Counted from the stretch's first letter, positions 28,341-38,076 are shown. The stretch is 64,000 nt of DNA from DASPSM01 sp963800135 (GCA_963800135.1 CAWCZR010000020.1:1-64000); one strand, 5' to 3'. Notes: generated by a model from the sequence alone, not told the origin. A program made the numbers and translations.

Positions 28341-29086
28341 TGGCTCGACTCGACATCGTGATCCCCGTGTATCAAGAGGGCGAGAACATCACTCGTCTCC
28401 TGGACACGTTCCTCGCCGAGGTCCACACCTCGCATCGCGTTCTCATCTGCTACGACCGGGACGACGACAGTACGCTGCCGGCGATCAACGCTTACCCAAA
28501 ACGGGACGCCGTCGACATTGTCTTCGTGAAAAACCGTGGCCGCGGCCCGCACGGCGCTGTGATGACGGGCCTGGCCCAAAGCACGGCCCCGTTCGCGCTT
28601 GTCTACATGGCTGACGACACGTTCAACGCCCGCCGCATCGACGGCATGGTCGAGAAGGCGGAGCAAGGGTACGACATCGTCGTCGCCAGCCGCTTCGTGC
28701 CCGGCGGCTGCATGGTCGGTGCCCCTTGGCTCAAGGGCTTTCTCGTCCGGGGCGCGTCGTTCACGATGTACCACCTCGCGCGGTTGCCGGTCCGCGATCC
28801 CAGCAACGGTCTGCGGCTCTTTTCGCGGCGGGTGATCGACGAAATTCCCGTGGAGTCCGACAGCGGCTTTACCTACAGCATCGAACTCTTGGTGAAGTGC
28901 CATCGCCTGGGGTGGCCCATCGGCGAGGTGCCGATCGAGTGGTACGAGCGGACGGCGGGGCAGAGCCGCTTTCGCGTGCTCCATTGGCTTCCGAAATATC
29001 TGCGGTGGTATTTTTACGCGTTCGCCACCACCTGGCTCGGCGCCCGGCAGGTGGCGACGAAACAGGCCCGCACCGCGGCTGTCTGA
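28340..29086 (+). CDS. Family 2 glycosyltransferase
   Basis: 248 residues from ATG 28340. GT-A fold: LDIVIPVYQEGENITRLLDT at the start, VLICYDRDDDST, KNRGRGPHGAVMTGLA, VYMADDTFNARRIDGM (metal-binding acidic pair), VVASRFVPGG, and SNGLRLFSRRVIDEIP. It resembles dolichol-phosphate-mannose-synthase-like enzymes that move a sugar from a nucleotide donor to a lipid or glycan. No membrane helices. Translationally coupled to the preceding dehydrogenase. Confidence 0.9.
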   Translation: MARLDIVIPVYQEGENITRLLDTFLAEVHTSHRVLICYDRDDDSTLPAINAYPKRDAVDIVFVKNRGRGPHGAVMTGLAQSTAPFALVYMADDTFNARRIDGMVEKAEQGYDIVVASRFVPGGCMVGAPWLKGFLVRGASFTMYHLARLPVRDPSNGLRLFSRRVIDEIPVESDSGFTYSIELLVKCHRLGWPIGEVPIEWYERTAGQSRFRVLHWLPKYLRWYFYAFATTWLGARQVATKQARTAAV

Positions 29087-29125
29087 ATCTGAACGCGCCC
29101 AACAGCGAAGGTCCCGCGACACCTC

Positions 29126-30187
29126 ATGTCCGACAAACTTCCCAGTGAAACGCCCACAACCGTGCTCGTGACGGGTTCGGCCGGATTCATTTCCGGCTAT
29201 CTTGTGCAGGAGCTTTTGGATCGCGGCCACAAAGTGCTGGGTGTCGACAATTTTTCCAAGTACGGGCCGGTCGAGCGCAGCTACGAATCGCATCCGCACT
29301 ACAAGTTCGTGCAGGGTGACGCGAAAGACATCGGCCTGTTGACCGAGCTGGCCCTGCAGTGCGACCACGTGATTGCCGCGGCGGCCCGCATCGGCGGCAT
29401 CTCGTACTTTCACGCCTATGCCTATGACCTGATTGCCGAGAACGAACGCATTTTGGCGGCCACGTTCGACGCGGCCATCCGCGCGTTCCGCGAAGGGCAC
29501 CTCAAGAAGATCACCGTGCTGTCGAGCAGCATGGTTTTCGAGAACGCGACCGTCTTCCCCACGCCCGAGGACCACGTCAAGGTCTGCCCGCCCCCCTCGA
29601 GCACGTACGGCTTTCAGAAGCTGGCGGCCGAATATTTCGCGAAGGGCGCGCACGAACAATACGGCTTGCCCTACACGATCTGCCGACCGTTCAACTGCGT
29701 GGGCGTGGGCGAGCGGCGGGCGCTGGGCGATCGCGATATCTCCAGCGGCAACGTCAAGCTGGCGATGAGCCACGTCGTTCCCGATCTCGTGCAAAAAATC
29801 CTCAAAGGTCAGGACCCGCTACGGATCTTGGGGGACGGCAACCAGGTTCGCTGTTACACATATGGCGGCGACCTGGCTCGCGGCATCTGCACGGCCCTGT
29901 TCCATCCGGCCGCGCTCAACGACGATTTCAATCTCTCGACCCCCCGCGCGACGACCGTTCTCGAGCTGGCCGAGCTCATCTGGAACAAAATCCACGCGGC
30001 CAACGGATCCCATAAGCCGTTTCGCTACGAGTCGGACGAGCCTTTCACGTACGACGTGCAACACCGCGTGCCCGACGTGAGCAAGGCTGAGCGCGTGCTG
30101 GGATTCCGGGCCGAGACCTCGCTCGAAACGGCCCTCGACGAAGTCATTCCCTGGATTCGCCAAGAGCTGGAAAAAGGCCGGATCTGA
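29126..30187 (+). CDS. NAD-dependent epimerase/dehydratase (extended SDR)
   Basis: 353 residues. N-terminal VLVTGSAGFISGYLVQELLD is the NAD-binding glycine motif. HVIAAAARIGGISYF and VLSSSMVFENATVFPTPED precede the catalytic STYGFQKLAAEYF (Tyr and Lys three residues apart plus one). ICRPFNCVGVGE and RCYTYGGDLARGI complete the SDR-e signature. It acts on a nucleotide sugar, epimerising or dehydrating it, and belongs with the two genes upstream (40-bp gap). Confidence 0.9.
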   Translation: MSDKLPSETPTTVLVTGSAGFISGYLVQELLDRGHKVLGVDNFSKYGPVERSYESHPHYKFVQGDAKDIGLLTELALQCDHVIAAAARIGGISYFHAYAYDLIAENERILAATFDAAIRAFREGHLKKITVLSSSMVFENATVFPTPEDHVKVCPPPSSTYGFQKLAAEYFAKGAHEQYGLPYTICRPFNCVGVGERRALGDRDISSGNVKLAMSHVVPDLVQKILKGQDPLRILGDGNQVRCYTYGGDLARGICTALFHPAALNDDFNLSTPRATTVLELAELIWNKIHAANGSHKPFRYESDEPFTYDVQHRVPDVSKAERVLGFRAETSLETALDEVIPWIRQELEKGRI

Positions 30188-30258
30188 CACTCGGCGAGTG
30201 GCGTTAAAATCGAGCCGCGGCCCGCATTCCGAAGGGCACGGTTCCGAAAGGCAGAGCG

Positions 30259-30732
30259 ATGAAAAAATCGGCCGATCAGTGGTTTGCCGAATACGGCGAG
30301 TGCCATCACAACACGGTCAACGAAGTGATCCACTGGATCTGCATCCCGGCCATCACGCTCAGCCTGTTGGGCCTGCTTTGGTCGGTACCGATGCCCGCTG
30401 CGCTAGGCGGGGCAGCCCTCTATGTGAACCTGGCCTCGCTCTTCATCGTGGCGGCGATACTTTTTTACCTGCGGCTCTCGCCGCCGCTGGCGATCGGCAT
30501 GTTCGTTCTGGCTGCGCTCTTCTTCGCGCTGATCGTGACCTTTAGCAAGCTCGCCTGGTGGCCGGTCTGGGCGGTGGCGCTGGGCATATTCGTCGTGGCC
30601 TGGATCCTGCAGTTCGTTGGCCACAAGCTCGAAGGCAAGAAGCCCGCGTTCTTCGAGGACATCCAGTTCCTGCTGATTGGCCCGATCTGGCTCTTGGGCT
30701 TCATCTATCGCCGCTTGGGGATTCCGTACTGA
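30259..30732 (+). CDS. Mpo1-like (DUF962) membrane protein
   Basis: 157 residues with a conserved beginning, WFAEYGECHHNTVNEVIHWI, containing the paired His residues of the family. Four hydrophobic segments follow and the end is FFEDIQFLLIGPIWLLGFIY. Yeast Mpo1 is an Fe-dependent 2-hydroxy fatty-acid dioxygenase in the same family; bacterial members are mostly uncharacterised. The 3' end overlaps the convergent murG by 32 bp. Confidence 0.85.
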   Translation: MKKSADQWFAEYGECHHNTVNEVIHWICIPAITLSLLGLLWSVPMPAALGGAALYVNLASLFIVAAILFYLRLSPPLAIGMFVLAALFFALIVTFSKLAWWPVWAVALGIFVVAWILQFVGHKLEGKKPAFFEDIQFLLIGPIWLLGFIYRRLGIPY

Positions 30733-31906
30733 TTGCGGCCTGCACGGCTGCGTCTGAGGCGAAGAGGAATTTGCACACTTCCTCGGCCACGACCGCGGCG
30801 GCGTCGGGTCGGGCGAGTGAACGCATCGCGCGGGCCATGCGGTTCCGCAGGTCGGCGTTGGGCAAGAGAGCGGCGAGCTCGTCCTGCAGGTGCAGGCGGG
30901 TCTTGTCCGGATCGCTCGATTGACGAACGACGCGGGCGGCTCCCACGTGCTCGAAGGTGTAGGCGTTCAGTCGCTGGTGATTGCGGATCGCCTTGGGGTA
31001 GGGAATCAACACGGCCGGCACGCCGGCGCACGCCAATTCCGATAGCGTGAGGGCGCCGGCCCGCGAGACCGCTAACGCGGCCGAGCGATAGAGCGTGACC
31101 GGATCGTCGAAGAATGCGGCGACCTGGGCGTTCGCGCCGGCTGCCGCGTAACGCCGTTTGACTTGCTGGATGTCGCGGGCGCCTGTTTGGTGGACGATGT
31201 TCCAATCGGCGAAATGATCCGGCAGCTGTTCCACGCATCCGACAAAGGCCTCGTTGAGAGCCAGCGAACCCTGGCTGCCCCCGAGAACGACCACCGAGCG
31301 GCGCTCGCCGTTGGCGGCCGGCTCAGCAGCCAGCGCGGCGATCGGAGCGCGGACCGGGTTGCCCGTCACCAGATGTGTGGCTGTTCGGGGCAGTCGCCGC
31401 GCGGCGTCGGAAAAGCCCAGACAGGTGAGGTTCGCCCTGCGACAGAGCCATGACGTCGCCCGCCCGGGCACGGCATTTTGTTCCAGCAGCACAAGAGGCA
31501 CACCGGCCATGCGGGCCGCCCACACAACGGGAACGCTGGCAAAGCCCCCCAATCCGACGACGAGGGAGGCCCCGCGAGACGGCAAAAAGTCGCTGGCTGC
31601 CTGGGCGCTTTGCCACAGCCGATTCGCGAATCGCACCGGCCGCGTCAACAACGTTGATGACGGCTCGACCGGCAGGGGCACATGCTCGAAGCCGTGGTCA
31701 GCGACAATCTGTCGCTCGACGCTGCGGGACGAGCCGACGAACACGCATTTGATCGGCCGCACGCTCGCCGCCAGGATCTGCGCGACGGCGATTCCGGGAA
31801 AGAGATGTCCCCCCGAGCCGCCGCCGGCGAAGACAATCGTTTTCGACGGCGTCATTTCGTGCGGTGTCGTTGGATGCTGTGGCGCGGCTTGCGGCGAATC
31901 GCTCAT
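30701..31906 (-). CDS. murG: UDP-GlcNAc:lipid I N-acetylglucosaminyltransferase MurG
   Basis: 401 residues. It converts lipid I to lipid II on the inner face of the membrane in peptidoglycan synthesis. The N-terminal GGGSGGHLFPGIAVAQIL is the first G-loop; LVVGLGGFASVPVVWAARMA and PLVLLEQNAVPGRATSWLCR are classic MurG segments. SVVVLGGSQGSLALNEAF opens the UDP-binding half and LAVSRAGALTLSELACAGVP contains the donor-binding site. There is a 17-residue extension before MTPSKTIVFAGGG, so the true start may be 31855. It supports peptidoglycan synthesis in this organism. The next gene upstream on this strand is scpA. Confidence 0.92.
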   Translation of the reverse strand: MSDSPQAAPQHPTTPHEMTPSKTIVFAGGGSGGHLFPGIAVAQILAASVRPIKCVFVGSSRSVERQIVADHGFEHVPLPVEPSSTLLTRPVRFANRLWQSAQAASDFLPSRGASLVVGLGGFASVPVVWAARMAGVPLVLLEQNAVPGRATSWLCRRANLTCLGFSDAARRLPRTATHLVTGNPVRAPIAALAAEPAANGERRSVVVLGGSQGSLALNEAFVGCVEQLPDHFADWNIVHQTGARDIQQVKRRYAAAGANAQVAAFFDDPVTLYRSAALAVSRAGALTLSELACAGVPAVLIPYPKAIRNHQRLNAYTFEHVGAARVVRQSSDPDKTRLHLQDELAALLPNADLRNRMARAMRSLARPDAAAVVAEEVCKFLFASDAAVQAAISTESPSGDR

Positions 31907-31933
31907 GCGGGCCGGTCTGGCTGTCGGGGTCGC

Positions 31934-32755
31934 TCAAGGTGTGGATGGACTCGCGGCGGCCGCCGGCGCGGGAGACGGATCGGCCGCCCCCGCGTCGGTC
32001 GTCTCGGTGCCGGCCACCTCTGTGACCGGCGGCAGAATCCAGATTTCACCATAGTCGACCGGCTGCTCGGCCCGAAAGGCATGGTGCCGAAGCAATTCGA
32101 GAATGGCCAGAAACAGTCCGACGACCACGCCCCGCTTGGTGGCCGCGTCGAAGAGCGCGCTGAACGCGACGCGTCCCTCGCGGCGGACTCGCTCGCCCAC
32201 CCGCTCGATGTAGACCGAAATCGGCGTGTCGTCGTAGCGGACGCTGGCTTCGTGCTCAACCGTCCGACGCCTCAGCACGCGGGCCAACGCGCTCACCAGG
32301 TCCCAGAGTTCGACTTCCTTGATTAAGTCGTCGGCCAGGTCGCGCCCCTGCCGCGGCCGCTCGTCGCTCAGCCGCGGATAGCGCTCCTGCCAGAGCGCGG
32401 CCTGCGCCTCGAGCGCCTGCGAGGCTTCCCGCAGCCGTTTGAACTCGAGGAGTTTGTGGACCAGGTCGTTCTGCGGCTCGTCTTCGAGCGGCTCCTCGGT
32501 CGGCGCCTCTTCCTCCTGCCGGGGCAGGACGGTGCGGCTCTTGATCTCGGCCAGCGTGCTGGCAGTGGAGACGAAGTCGGCCGCCTGCGAGACGTCCAGG
32601 AGCTCGAGCACCTCGATGAATTCCAGGAACTGCGTGGCAATTTTGGCCAGCGGCAAATCGAGAATGTCGAGCTCGTCGCGGCGGACGAGATACAGCAGCA
32701 GGTCCATCGGCCCGCCGAAGAGCTCGAGAGCAACGCGATATTCGCTCGTGGACAT
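31934..32755 (-). CDS. scpA: Segregation and condensation protein ScpA
   Basis: 273 residues. Kleisin subunit that bridges the SMC heads. It begins YRVALELFGGPMDLLLYLVR, the ScpA signature, followed by DILDLPLAKIATQFLEFIE and VSTASTLAEIKSRTVLPR. The C-terminal winged helix is FSALFDAATKRGVVVGLFLA and ILELLRHHAFRAEQPVDYGE. The tail is Ala/Pro-rich. It lies 27 bp upstream of murG on the same strand. No scpB is in this window. Confidence 0.92.
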   Translation of the reverse strand: MSTSEYRVALELFGGPMDLLLYLVRRDELDILDLPLAKIATQFLEFIEVLELLDVSQAADFVSTASTLAEIKSRTVLPRQEEEAPTEEPLEDEPQNDLVHKLLEFKRLREASQALEAQAALWQERYPRLSDERPRQGRDLADDLIKEVELWDLVSALARVLRRRTVEHEASVRYDDTPISVYIERVGERVRREGRVAFSALFDAATKRGVVVGLFLAILELLRHHAFRAEQPVDYGEIWILPPVTEVAGTETTDAGAADPSPAPAAAASPSTP

Positions 32756-32928
32756 GCGCTGGCCGGCCGGAAAAAATTGGCACCGTGTGTCGCGGCCGGA
32801 TCATAGTCGAGGGGCCGAAAATCCGTAAGACGGGCATGCCCCCCGGGCGAGTTCGTTTCGGGGGCGACCGGGCGGGGGTGCTCCGCGTGCTCGCCTGATG
32901 CGGACGGGCGTTCTACAATGGCCCTTCC

Positions 32929-34330
32929 ATGGCGCGTGATTTCTCGACGGAAAGCCTGTCGCACGACCCCGTCCACGGGTACATCCCCTTCATCTCCAAG
33001 AGCGGACTGCCGGCCGGCGAAGTGGCCGAGCAGGAAATCATCGACCACCCCTGGGTGCAGCGGCTGCGGCAAATCCACCAGCTGCAGACGGCCTGGTGGG
33101 TCTTTCCCTCGGCCGAGCACATGCGGTTTCAGCACGTGCTCGGGGTGATGCACCTGGCGTCGGTGGCGATCGACCATTGGTACGAATCGCTCCGCGAGAC
33201 ATGCGCGAACGTGCCCTCGCGGGCCTATGTCGAGAGCCTGTTGCGGATGGCCGGCCTGCTGCACGACGTCGGGCACGGACCGTTCGGCCACTTCTTCGAC
33301 GATCACTATCTCGACCAGTTCGGCATCACGCATGAAGACGTCGGCTCACGGATCATCGAGGGTGAGCTCGGCGAACTCTTGCGGCGCGTGCGGCGGAATC
33401 CCCGCGGACAACTGCAGCCGCTCGAAGAACTCGAGCCGCGACAGGTCGCCTGGCTGATTCGGCGTCCGCGGGGCGACGGCGCGGAGGGGCAGCCCGAATG
33501 GCTCCGCAAGCTGCGGTCCCTGTTCAGCGGCATCTACACCGTCGACAACATGGACTTCGTGCTCCGCGACGCCTACATGTCGGGCTACAACATGCGGGCC
33601 TTCGACCTGTGGCGGCTGTTGCACTACACGTTTTTCACCGACGCCGGCCTGACGATTCACGCTCGCGGCCTGCCGACGTTGATCAATTTCATCGAGACAC
33701 GGGCCAACCTGTTCCGCACGATTTATTTTCACCGCACGGTCCGGGCCCTCGACCTGGCGCTCGAAGACGTCTTTCCCGACACGATGCCGCGACTCTTCCC
33801 CGGCAATCCGCTCGAGCACTTGGACGCTTACCGCCGCTTCACCGAGTCGTCGTTCCTGGTCGACGTCGGCCGTTGGGAAGAGAGCAGCGAGCCCGAGCTT
33901 CGTGATCTGGGCCAGCGGTGGGCCGCCATCCTGTCGCGGAACGTCGGCTGGAAAATGGCCTGCGAGCGGACGATCAATTTTCACAGCGGCGCGGCCGAGC
34001 GGACGACCATCTATTCCGAGCCGGACCTGGTCGAGCAGCGGGTCCGCAGCGGACTGCCCGCCGGCCTGCAGTCGATTCCGCTCCGCGTCGACGTGGCGCG
34101 CCACTACCATCGCCCCAGCGCCGCGTCGCCCGGCCGGCGGTCAGAACTTCCTGCTCAATCCCGGCGAGGACGGCGTGCAGGAACTCAACGACGACGAGTT
34201 GTTCCGCGCGTTGCCGACGAGCTTCGCGATCTTTCGGGTCTACACGAAAGACCACCGGCACGACGCGGCGATCATCCAATCGCTCGGTGCGCTCCTGGGC
34301 GACGCCGGTGACACGAAGACGAATATGTGA
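32929..34330 (+). CDS. HD-superfamily phosphohydrolase, dGTPase/SAMHD1-like (one frameshift)
   Basis: About 466 residues. The metal-binding HD motif is seen as RFQHVLGVMHLASVAIDHW and GLLHDVGHGPFGHFFDDHYL, with VDNMDFVLRDAY further on, as in COG1078 HD hydrolases that act on (deoxy)nucleotides. Near 34130 (CCCGGCCGGCGG) the frame changes; the correct continuation is GGQNFLLNPGEDGVQELNDD to the stop at 34330. The first frame otherwise runs into an Arg-rich artefact. A single local break, so sequencing error is likely. Confidence 0.85.
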
Positions 34331-34411
34331 CCGGTCGCCCTTCGACCCTGTCACGGGCTTGCGGAGAGAAGAAAAGCAGCCGCCAGCTGTCGCAAGCGGC
34401 TCGCCAAGTCG

Positions 34412-34891
34412 CTAGTCGGCCAGTTGCGCGTACTGCCCGCTGTAGAAGAGCAGGGGTTTCGTGTCGCCGACGTGGGCGTCGCCGGCCACGATTTCGCCGA
34501 TGAAGATCTCATGATCGCCGCCGGAAAAGACGTCGACCACGCGGCAGTCGACCCAGCCGAGCGCTTCCACCAGGACCGGGCATCCGGTCACGGCCGTCTT
34601 CGTTTCGAGGTCCGCGAAATCGCGCGGCCCGGGGCCCGAGAAGCGCGTCGACAGGTTCTTTTGCTCGGCGGTCAGGATACTGAGCGCGAAGCAGCGGCTC
34701 GTTTTGAGATAGCCGTCCGTCGCGCTGTTGCGGACGACGGCGACCAGCACCAGCGGCGGCTCGAGCGACAGCGAGGTCACCGCGTTGGCTGTCATACCCC
34801 ACGTTTCCTTGTCGGCGATCGTGCTGAGCACCGTGACCCCGGTGGCAAACCGTCCGAAAATCCGCCGCTGCTCTTTGGGGTCAAACGCCAC
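34412..34891 (-). CDS. Flavin reductase-like FMN-binding protein
   Basis: 159 residues. No ATG fits; GTG 34891 (reading MAFDPKEQRRIFGRFATG) has TGAGGA upstream. The split-barrel flavin fold shows GVTVLSTIADKETWGMTANA, VTSLSLEPPLVLVAVVRNSA, CFALSILTAEQKNLSTRFSG and HEIFIGEIVAG. It would reduce flavin with NAD(P)H, often for a partner monooxygenase; none is adjacent. The paired inverted repeat at 34930-35014 lies just upstream. Confidence 0.88.
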   Translation of the reverse strand: MAFDPKEQRRIFGRFATGVTVLSTIADKETWGMTANAVTSLSLEPPLVLVAVVRNSATDGYLKTSRCFALSILTAEQKNLSTRFSGPGPRDFADLETKTAVTGCPVLVEALGWVDCRVVDVFSGGDHEIFIGEIVAGDAHVGDTKPLLFYSGQYAQLAD

Positions 34892-34929
34892 AGGGGTGTT
34901 CCTCAGGAGATGGACTGAAGGTGTGTTCT

Positions 34930-35014
34930 GGCGAGCGGCGGGTGTCAGCCCGCCGGTTCTGCATTCGGTGATTCGACAAAACCAAAACCGGCGGGCTGAC
35001 ACCCACCGCTCGCC
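34930..35014. repeat. REP-like paired inverted repeat
   Basis: The left arm 34930-34958 (begins GGCGAGCGGCGGGTGTCAGC) is matched by its reverse complement at 34986-35014 with one mismatch, separated by 27 bp. Each arm also holds its own small palindrome around GGCGGG...CCCGCC. The left arm recurs at 43795-43825, so this is a dispersed repeat. It sits between two minus-strand genes. Confidence 0.85.
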
Positions 35015-35025
35015 CAAGGCAGCCG

Positions 35026-36270
35026 TCAGCGGCCGATGGCTGGGTTCGGCAGCCGCTGGTCCTGCCGATCGCGGAAGGGCGTGCGTTCGCCGTTGCCCAG
35101 GATAACCGGCACCTTGAACTCTTGCCCATCGCGGACGACGGCGAGTTCGACGCGGTCACCCGGCCGCTTGCTTTCGATCGCCGTCAAAAAGTCGTCCGCG
35201 TTCTTGATCGGTTCGCCGTCAATGGCGGTGATCAGGTCGGCCGAGGCGAAATCGACCGTATCCCACGAGAGCGGGCCGCGCCGCTTGCGGACCACCTGCG
35301 GACCGCGCAGTCCGGCACGGGCGGCCGGACCATCGGGCGTCAGCTTAGCGAGCAGGATGCCTTTCTCGGTCACCTTCACCATTTGAATGCCGATCTCCGG
35401 GCGGATCACCCGGCCGTGCGCGATGAGCTGCGGCACCACTCGAGCAATCAGGCTGCTGGGAATGGCGAAGCCGACCCCCGCGCTCTGTCCCGTGCGGCTG
35501 GCGATGGCCGTGTTCATGCCGATCAGGCGGCCGTGCGAATTGAGGAGCGGTCCACCGGAGTTGCCTGGATTAACCGCCGCGTCGATCTGGATGATCGACT
35601 TGATCGAGCGGTTGGCCGCGACCTGCAGCGTGCGATTGAGGCTGGAGATGATGCCCGTGGTCATGGTCCGCTCGAGGCCGAACGGGTTGCCGATGGCGAA
35701 GACCCGCATCCCGACTTTCATTTCGGCCGAGTCGCCCAGGTGAATGGGAAAGAGGGCGTCGCGCGGCGCGTCGATCTTGATGACGGCGATGTCGTTGATC
35801 GGGTCGGCGCCGACGGGCCGTGCCTCGTAGCTGTTGCCGTCGAAGAGCATCACGTCGATCTTTTGCGCGTCTTCGATGACGTGATAGTTGGTGAGGATGT
35901 GACCTTCCTTGTCGAGCACGGAGCCGGAGCCCGAGCCCTCCGACGACACGTCGACGACCATCATCACGGTGTTGGTGCTCTTGGTGGTGACGTTGACGAC
36001 CGACTTGTTGACGTGGTCATAAACAGCCACGCCGATCGCTTCTTCGGGCGAAAGTCCCTCGGCGTTGAAGATGAGTTCGCCGCTGCGGCGGGCTTCGGGG
36101 ACGACGGGCGCGGCCGGAGGTTGACGATTGTCGGGCACGGGGAAGCGCGGTCCGTTCTGCGGAAACGCCTCCTGGGCCGAGGCCTGGTGGCGGCTGGCCG
36201 GATCGATCAGCCACACGACGAACAGTCCGCCCAGCACCGACGAGACGAGACATGCGGCGAGAAATTTCAT
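35026..36270 (-). CDS. HtrA/DegP-type periplasmic serine protease with PDZ domain
   Basis: 414 residues. N-terminal membrane or signal segment (FLAACLVSSVLGGLFVVWLI). Trypsin-like domain with the triad: His in ILTNYHVIEDA, Asp in DPINDIAVIKID, and nucleophile in VNPGNSGGPLLNSHGRLIGM. One PDZ domain follows (LAKLTPDGPAARAGLRG, SADLITAIDGEPIKNADDFL, RVELAVVRDGQEFKVPVIL). One PDZ suggests the DegS-like or single-PDZ HtrA layout. It degrades or senses misfolded envelope proteins. Intact. Confidence 0.93.
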   Translation of the reverse strand: MKFLAACLVSSVLGGLFVVWLIDPASRHQASAQEAFPQNGPRFPVPDNRQPPAAPVVPEARRSGELIFNAEGLSPEEAIGVAVYDHVNKSVVNVTTKSTNTVMMVVDVSSEGSGSGSVLDKEGHILTNYHVIEDAQKIDVMLFDGNSYEARPVGADPINDIAVIKIDAPRDALFPIHLGDSAEMKVGMRVFAIGNPFGLERTMTTGIISSLNRTLQVAANRSIKSIIQIDAAVNPGNSGGPLLNSHGRLIGMNTAIASRTGQSAGVGFAIPSSLIARVVPQLIAHGRVIRPEIGIQMVKVTEKGILLAKLTPDGPAARAGLRGPQVVRKRRGPLSWDTVDFASADLITAIDGEPIKNADDFLTAIESKRPGDRVELAVVRDGQEFKVPVILGNGERTPFRDRQDQRLPNPAIGR

Positions 36271-36447
36271 GGCGCCAATTCCCTTTGGAGCGCTCGATCA
36301 GCCGCTGCACAAAATCAGCGACGGCCGCCGGCAAATTCGCGCTTTGGTATATGCTCTTTGGACCGTTCCGACAAGACGTAAGATGGTGAGGGGCAAGCCT
36401 GAAGCACGAAGGTTGCGGCCATCCATGCCGGTCATTAGTCTCAAGCC

Positions 36448-37290
36448 ATGTCCGAACAAATTCTCATCCGCGTCGGCCACAGTCCCGATCCGGACGACGC
36501 GTTCATGTTTCACGCGCTGGCTAACGACAAGATCGATACGGGCCGCTATCGCTTCACGCACGAGCTGCAGGATATCGAGACGCTCAATCGCCGCGCACTC
36601 GAGGGCGAGCTGGAGCTGACGGCCGTGAGCCTGCACGGCTACGCCTACGTGACCGAGCAGTATGCTTTGTGCTCCTGCGGCGCCAGCATGGGAGACAACT
36701 ACGGGCCGATGGTCGTCGCCCGCAGCCCGGCCGACATCAACTGGCTCCGCGACCGCCACATCGCCATCCCCGGCGAGCTGACGACCGCGTTCCTCACTCT
36801 GCGGCTCTTGTTGGGCGATCATTTCACTTACGAGGTGCAGCCCTTCGATCAGATTCTCGACCTGGTCGAACAGAAAAAGTTCGACGCCGGGCTGATCATC
36901 CACGAAGGGCAACTGACCTACAAAGACCAGGGACTGTCGCTGATCGTCGATTTGGGCAAGTGGTGGCACGACGAAACCGGACTGCCGCTGCCGCTGGGCG
37001 GCAATGCCATTCGAAAGGACCTGGGTCCGCAGGGGATGCAGGAAGTCACCGCGCTGCTCAAGCAAAGCATTCAATACGGTCTGGACCATCGCAGCGAGGC
37101 GCTGGCCCACGCTCGGAAATACGGCCGGCACCTCGACCTGGAGAAGACCGATTCGTTTGTCGGCATGTACGTCAACGACTGGACGCTCGATTTCGGCCCT
37201 CGCGGACGTGAGGCGGTCGCTGTGCTGTTGCGGCGCGGCTTCGAGGAGGGGATCATCCCGCGGCCCGTCGAATTGGAATTCATCGGATAG
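36448..37290 (+). CDS. mqnD: 1,4-dihydroxy-6-naphthoate synthase MqnD (futalosine menaquinone pathway)
   Basis: 280 residues. The opening VGHSPDPDDAFMFHALANDK is the MqnD hallmark. LQDIETLNRRALEGELELTA, SLHGYAYVTEQYAL and AGLIIHEGQLTYKDQGL follow the family, ending LPLPLGGNAIRKDLG and TDSFVGMYVNDWTLDFG. It converts cyclic de-hypoxanthine futalosine to 1,4-dihydroxy-6-naphthoate, a menaquinone precursor. No other mqn gene is visible in the window. Six bp separate it from the aldolase gene. Confidence 0.9.
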   Translation: MSEQILIRVGHSPDPDDAFMFHALANDKIDTGRYRFTHELQDIETLNRRALEGELELTAVSLHGYAYVTEQYALCSCGASMGDNYGPMVVARSPADINWLRDRHIAIPGELTTAFLTLRLLLGDHFTYEVQPFDQILDLVEQKKFDAGLIIHEGQLTYKDQGLSLIVDLGKWWHDETGLPLPLGGNAIRKDLGPQGMQEVTALLKQSIQYGLDHRSEALAHARKYGRHLDLEKTDSFVGMYVNDWTLDFGPRGREAVAVLLRRGFEEGIIPRPVELEFIG

Positions 37291-37296
37291 CCTGCC

Positions 37297-38076
37297 ATGT
37301 TTGCGACGATTAAAGAGCGTCTAGCCCGCAACGAGATCGTGATGACGGCCGCCGTCGGCCGCATCCCGCATTACAACATCGTGCAGATGCTGGGCCTCAC
37401 CGGCAATTTTCACGCGCTGTGGTTCGATCACGAGCACTGCGGGCTGACGATCGAACAGCTCGAAGTGGGCACCCTGGCCGCCCGCAGCTACGGGATGGAC
37501 ACTTTCGTCCGCATCGCCCCGACCGACTACGCCATGGTCACCCGCTGCTTGGAGGCGGGAGGCGGCGGGGTGATGGCCGCGCAGATCTTCACGGCAGAAC
37601 AGGCCGAACAATTTACCCGCTGGACCAAATTCGCGCCCCGCGGCTCGCGCGGTCTCAACAACGGCGGGTTCGACGCCAACTTCGGCCGCATTCCGCCCGC
37701 CGAGTTCTGCAAGAAGGCCAATCGCGACACGTTTCTGGCCATCCAGATCGAGACGCTGCAGTCGGTGGAAGAGTGCGACGCGATTGCCGCCATCGACGGG
37801 GTCGACCTGTTGTTCATCGGTCCCGTCGACCTGAGCCAGAGCCTGGGCGTCACGGGCGAGTTCTTTCATCCGAAGTGCATTGCGGCCATCGACCGGGTGG
37901 CGGCCGCCTGCGCGAAGCATGGCAAGCACTGGGGGGCGGTGACCGCCAACCTGGAGCATTGCGACCTGCTCGTGAGCAAAGGCTGCCGGCTGATTACGCC
38001 GACGAATGACGTCCGCCTGATCAACGCGGGGCTCGACGGCTTTCGGTCGCAGTTCGCAAAGTACTTTCCCGGATGA
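37297..38076 (+). CDS. HpcH/HpaI-family aldolase/citrate lyase-like protein
   Basis: 259 residues. TIM barrel of the class II pyruvate aldolase type: LGLTGNFHALWFDHEHCGLT, DTFVRIAPTDYAMVTRCLEA, VMAAQIFTAEQAEQF, FLAIQIETLQSVEECDAIAA (metal-binding Glu), VDLLFIGPVDLSQSLGV (metal-binding Asp). The substrate is unknown; family members cleave 2-keto-3-deoxy sugar acids or 4-hydroxy-2-ketoacids. Its TGA overlaps the ATG of the next gene. Confidence 0.88.
   Translation: MFATIKERLARNEIVMTAAVGRIPHYNIVQMLGLTGNFHALWFDHEHCGLTIEQLEVGTLAARSYGMDTFVRIAPTDYAMVTRCLEAGGGGVMAAQIFTAEQAEQFTRWTKFAPRGSRGLNNGGFDANFGRIPPAEFCKKANRDTFLAIQIETLQSVEECDAIAAIDGVDLLFIGPVDLSQSLGVTGEFFHPKCIAAIDRVAAACAKHGKHWGAVTANLEHCDLLVSKGCRLITPTNDVRLINAGLDGFRSQFAKYFPG

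Noticed and set aside
28097..29794. 565-residue open frame on the minus strand
   Set aside because: Antisense across three genes with clear domains; no recognisable motif.
34930..35014. Rho-independent terminator
   Set aside because: No T tract follows, the arms are long and separated by 27 bp, and one arm recurs elsewhere, which favours a dispersed repeat.
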